In this document: piece by piece, positions 16,728-19,161 of the stretch
Layout: each line of letters begins with the position of its first letter
How positions within the stretch are numbered: the stretch's first letter is position 1
Assembly: GCA_900547125.1 (NCBI GenBank)
Contig: URFU01000030.1
Coordinates: 1 to 19,161 of the forward strand
Direction of reading: 5' to 3'
Source: an uncultured Collinsella sp.
Lineage (GTDB): Bacteria > Actinomycetota > Coriobacteriia > Coriobacteriales > Coriobacteriaceae
Length of the DNA: 19,161 nt
The notes under the pieces: generated by a model
Told to the model about the DNA's origin: nothing
Seen by the model: the letters and a program-made list of their open reading frames with translations, nothing else
Database searches by the model: none
Made by a program: the position numbers and the translations under genes

Positions 16728-18983
16728 ATGCGTAATTCTGTATCCGACGTCACGGACGCCGAGATTCTGGACGAGACCCGCGAGGCCATGACCCAGGCTG
16801 CCTTCGATGCTGCCGACGAGGCCAGCGCCGCCGAGGCCGTCGAGTCCGCCACCGAGAGCCTGCCCGCCTTTGACGAGCTGGGTCTTTCGGACGAGATGCT
16901 TCGTGCTATCGAGAATCTGGGCTACACGGCGCCCACGCCTGTCCAGGCTGGCTCGATTCCCGTGGTGCTCGAGGGCCGCGACCTGCTTGCCGCCGCTCAG
17001 ACCGGCACCGGCAAGACGGCTGCCTTCCTGCTGCCGACCATGAACAACCTGGAGCACATCGCTCCTCCCAAGCCCGTGCGCGAGCGCGGAGGCCGCAACC
17101 GCCGTCGCGGCGCCAAGAAGCCCGAGGGCAACGGTCGCGGTCCCTTGATGCTCGTCATCACCCCCACGCGCGAGCTTGCCCAGCAGATCGACGAGGTCGC
17201 GAGCAAGATTGCCGACGTCACCGGCCATGTCGCCGTGACCGTCGTGGGCGGCGTGAGCTACAAGCCGCAGACCGCGGCCCTCAAGTACGGCTGTGACATC
17301 CTGGTCGCCACGCCGGGCCGTCTGGTCGACCTGATCGAGCAGGGTGCCTGCCACCTGAACGAGGTCAAGGTGCTGGTGCTGGACGAGGCCGACCGCATGC
17401 TCGACATGGGCTTTTTGCCCGCCGTCCGCCGCATTGTGCGCGAGACGCCGGCCGAGCGCCAGACGCTGCTGTTCTCGGCCACGCTCGACGAGGAGGCCGT
17501 GGGCGAGATCACCGACCTGGTGAGCGACCCGGCCCGCGTGGAGATCGCGCCCGCCACGTCGACCGCCGACACCGTCGACCAGTTTGTGTTCCCGGTGTCT
17601 ATCGAGGCCAAGAACAACCTGCTGCCCGAGTTCCTCAAGAAGGAGGGCCCGGAGCGCACTATCGTCTTTATGCGCACCAAGCACCGCGCCGACAGCTGCT
17701 GCCGTCGTCTGGAACGTAAGGGCATCAAGGCCGCCGCGATTCACGGCAACCGCAGCCAGGCCCAGCGCGAGCGCGCGCTTTCGGCCTTCCGCGACGGCAC
17801 CGTCGACGTGCTGGTGGCGACCGACGTGCTCGCCCGCGGCATCGACATCAGCGACGTGCGCTACGTCGTGAACTTTGACGTGCCGGCCGAGCCGACCGAC
17901 TACATCCACCGTATTGGCCGCACGGGCCGTGCCGGCGAGCTGGGCTGGGCCATCACGTTTGTGACTGAGCAGGATGTCGATGAGTTCTACGAGATCGAGA
18001 AGCTCATGGACAAGACGGCCGACATCTACGAGGCCGGCGACCTGCATGTGGGACCCAACCCGCCCGCGGTTGACCCCGAGCGCGACCCTGCGGCCTTTAA
18101 GGTGAAGAAGAAGACCAAACGCGGCAAGTCCAAGAGCAAGAAGAAGCTTGAGCAGGCACGTCGCGACGGCAAGCGCAACGGCGATGACTACGGCGATGTG
18201 GCCGGTCGTTCCAACCGCGGCCGCGACGAGCGTCGTGGCGACGGCGAGCGTCCGAGCCGTCCCAAGCGAGGCGGCAAGACCCGCGTGCGCGAGGGCGTTC
18301 AGGCTCGCGTGGACGAGGCTGTGGAGAGCGTGGCCCGCGAGGTGGCTGCCGAGGAGCGCGGCGGTGCTGCTGTCGTCGAGCAGGCCCCGCGCGGCAACCG
18401 TGCCGAGCGCCGTGCCAAGCAGTTCCAGGGCGAGGCGCATCGCCGTCGCCGCGAGGACGAGGACCGCGGTGGTCGTCGCCGTGTTGAGCGCGAGGACGAG
18501 GGTCGTGGCTCGCGTGGCGGCAAGCGTGGCTCGGGCGATCGTCGTCGTTCCGGTCGCAATGACGAGCGCGGTGGCCGTGACGAGCGTCGTGGCGGCGAGG
18601 GTCGTGGTTCGCGTGACGAGCGTGGTACCCGCGGCGGCAAGCGCTTTGACGAGCGCGGAGGCCGCGAGGGCGGCCGCGGCGCTGAGCGTCGTGAAGGCGC
18701 CCGCGGCAACGGTGGCCGCGGCAGCGCTGGTCGCTCGGGTGGGTCGCGCGATCGTCGCGACCCGCGTGCCAGCCGCGATCGTCGCGATGACTGGCGCAAC
18801 TACGACGACACCCGCGAGGAGCGCCGTGGCGGCTATCGCGGTGGGCGTGGCGGCAACCAGGCCGGCTCCCGTGGCGGTCGTGCCGGCGGTCGCGATAACC
18901 GTGGCAGCTATGGTAACAATCGTGGCGGCAAGCGCGGCGGCAGCTCCCGTCGTCCCGGCGACGGCGGCGGCAAGCGCAAGTAA
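16728..18983 (+). CDS. DEAD-box ATP-dependent RNA helicase with long RG-rich tail
   Basis: This 751-residue RNA helicase unwinds or remodels RNA, probably in ribosome assembly, mRNA decay or cold adaptation. Motifs appear in order: Q motif (GYTAPTPVQ), Walker A AQTGTGKT (about 90-97), PTRELAQQ, ATPGR, D219-E-A-D222, S250-A-T252, then VATDVLARGID and HRIGRTGRAG (about 394-403). From about residue 455 the chain is a basic, low-complexity tail with a lysine-rich stretch and many RGG, DERGG and RDERRGG repeats, longer than in most RhlE or CsdA proteins. It likely binds RNA or drives condensation. AAGGA lies 10 bases before the ATG at 16728; an ATG at 16692 lacks a ribosome site. It is monocistronic with its own terminator. 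Confidence 0.96.
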   Translation: MRNSVSDVTDAEILDETREAMTQAAFDAADEASAAEAVESATESLPAFDELGLSDEMLRAIENLGYTAPTPVQAGSIPVVLEGRDLLAAAQTGTGKTAAFLLPTMNNLEHIAPPKPVRERGGRNRRRGAKKPEGNGRGPLMLVITPTRELAQQIDEVASKIADVTGHVAVTVVGGVSYKPQTAALKYGCDILVATPGRLVDLIEQGACHLNEVKVLVLDEADRMLDMGFLPAVRRIVRETPAERQTLLFSATLDEEAVGEITDLVSDPARVEIAPATSTADTVDQFVFPVSIEAKNNLLPEFLKKEGPERTIVFMRTKHRADSCCRRLERKGIKAAAIHGNRSQAQRERALSAFRDGTVDVLVATDVLARGIDISDVRYVVNFDVPAEPTDYIHRIGRTGRAGELGWAITFVTEQDVDEFYEIEKLMDKTADIYEAGDLHVGPNPPAVDPERDPAAFKVKKKTKRGKSKSKKKLEQARRDGKRNGDDYGDVAGRSNRGRDERRGDGERPSRPKRGGKTRVREGVQARVDEAVESVAREVAAEERGGAAVVEQAPRGNRAERRAKQFQGEAHRRRREDEDRGGRRRVEREDEGRGSRGGKRGSGDRRRSGRNDERGGRDERRGGEGRGSRDERGTRGGKRFDERGGREGGRGAERREGARGNGGRGSAGRSGGSRDRRDPRASRDRRDDWRNYDDTREERRGGYRGGRGGNQAGSRGGRAGGRDNRGSYGNNRGGKRGGSSRRPGDGGGKRK

Positions 18984-19017
18984 CATACGCGTCGCGCTCT
19001 AAGTCGAGGCGACCAGA

Positions 19018-19051
19018 GGGCTCCGGGCATGTTTTGCTCGGGGCCCTTTTT
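19018..19051 (+). terminator. Rho-independent terminator of the helicase gene
   Basis: GGGCTCCGGGC (19018-19028) pairs with GCTCGGGGCCC (19036-19046) using two G-U pairs, followed by TTTTT (19047-19051). It begins 35 bases after the helicase stop codon. Confidence 0.85.
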
Positions 19052-19054
19052 GGT

Positions 19055-19069
19055 GCAAGGGGACAGGTT
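19055..19069. repeat. Half-copy of the GGGGACAGGT palindrome
   Basis: GCAAGGGGACAGGTT repeats, apart from one G, the left half of the palindrome at 12972-12986, but no right half ACCTGTCCCC follows before the window ends. Confidence 0.6.
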
Positions 19070-19089
19070 CAAAAGCGCCAACGTCTTGA

Positions 19090-19156
19090 AGTTGCGGTGG
19101 GATACGCACAGTTTTGGCCTATTGAGCGGCTTATCAGACTCTATTTCACCGCAACT
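19090..19156. repeat. 67-bp inverted repeat, second copy
   Basis: AGTTGCGGTG (19090-19099) pairs with CACCGCAACT (19147-19156). The right arm CTATTTCACCGCAACT is identical to that of the element at 13384-13450, while the inner part of the left arm has diverged (GGATACGCA instead of AAATAGTTC). The total length is the same 67 bases, and the core shares TTGAGCG and a terminal CAG. It lies downstream of the helicase terminator. Confidence 0.75.
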
Positions 19157-19161
19157 CATGA

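Noticed and set aside
16662..18986. Full-length 774-residue frame antisense to the helicase gene
   Set aside because: It is a low-complexity Ala/Thr/Val frame produced by codon bias and the RG-rich tail; the plus strand encodes all helicase motifs.

Overview
The window comes from a high-GC bacterium. Strong use of GCC, GGC, GAC, CTG and AAG codons, an actinobacterial-style orphan nuclease, and abundant GGGGACAGGT-type intergenic palindromes point to Coriobacteriia, probably Collinsella or a close relative. That placement is an inference; no rRNA or other phylogenetic marker is present.

Layout. Bases 1-1848: a leftward Nramp manganese transporter (mntH) followed by a 522-base gene-free stretch. 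That stretch holds its control region, an array of inverted repeats and a possible gene remnant. Bases 1849-8085: the rightward glutamate synthase operon gltB-gltD, closed by a strong terminator. Bases 8086-10967: an accessory segment with an orphan 235-residue protein and an orphan PD-(D/E)XK (DUF559/AbiEi-like) endonuclease. The endonuclease is enclosed on both sides by arrays of the same inverted repeat. Bases 10968-12428: an amidohydrolase and a convergent terminator. Bases 12447-12920: a leftward small membrane protein with a zinc ribbon. Bases 13067-16316: a leftward copper-homeostasis cluster, copA-copZ-csoR, behind a CsoR-type operator. Bases 16500-19051: a DEAD-box RNA helicase with a long leader, a possible leader peptide and an RG-rich tail. 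The right edge holds another intergenic palindrome.

Working together: GltB and GltD form NADPH-dependent glutamate synthase. CopA exports Cu(I), CopZ carries it, and CsoR shuts the cluster down when copper is low. MntH imports Mn(II). The remaining genes appear to be single units.

The most unusual content is the repeat family. Sixteen-base arms (TCTCGATCTGTAACA and its complement, plus one C) alternate in orientation every 40 bases, giving 56-base inverted-repeat units on an 80-base pitch. Thirteen units lie in five intergenic sites. Two homologous arrays bracket the nuclease gene like a direct duplication, and arm variation is concentrated at one CpG, always as transitions. I know of no described element with this architecture, but I could not search for one.
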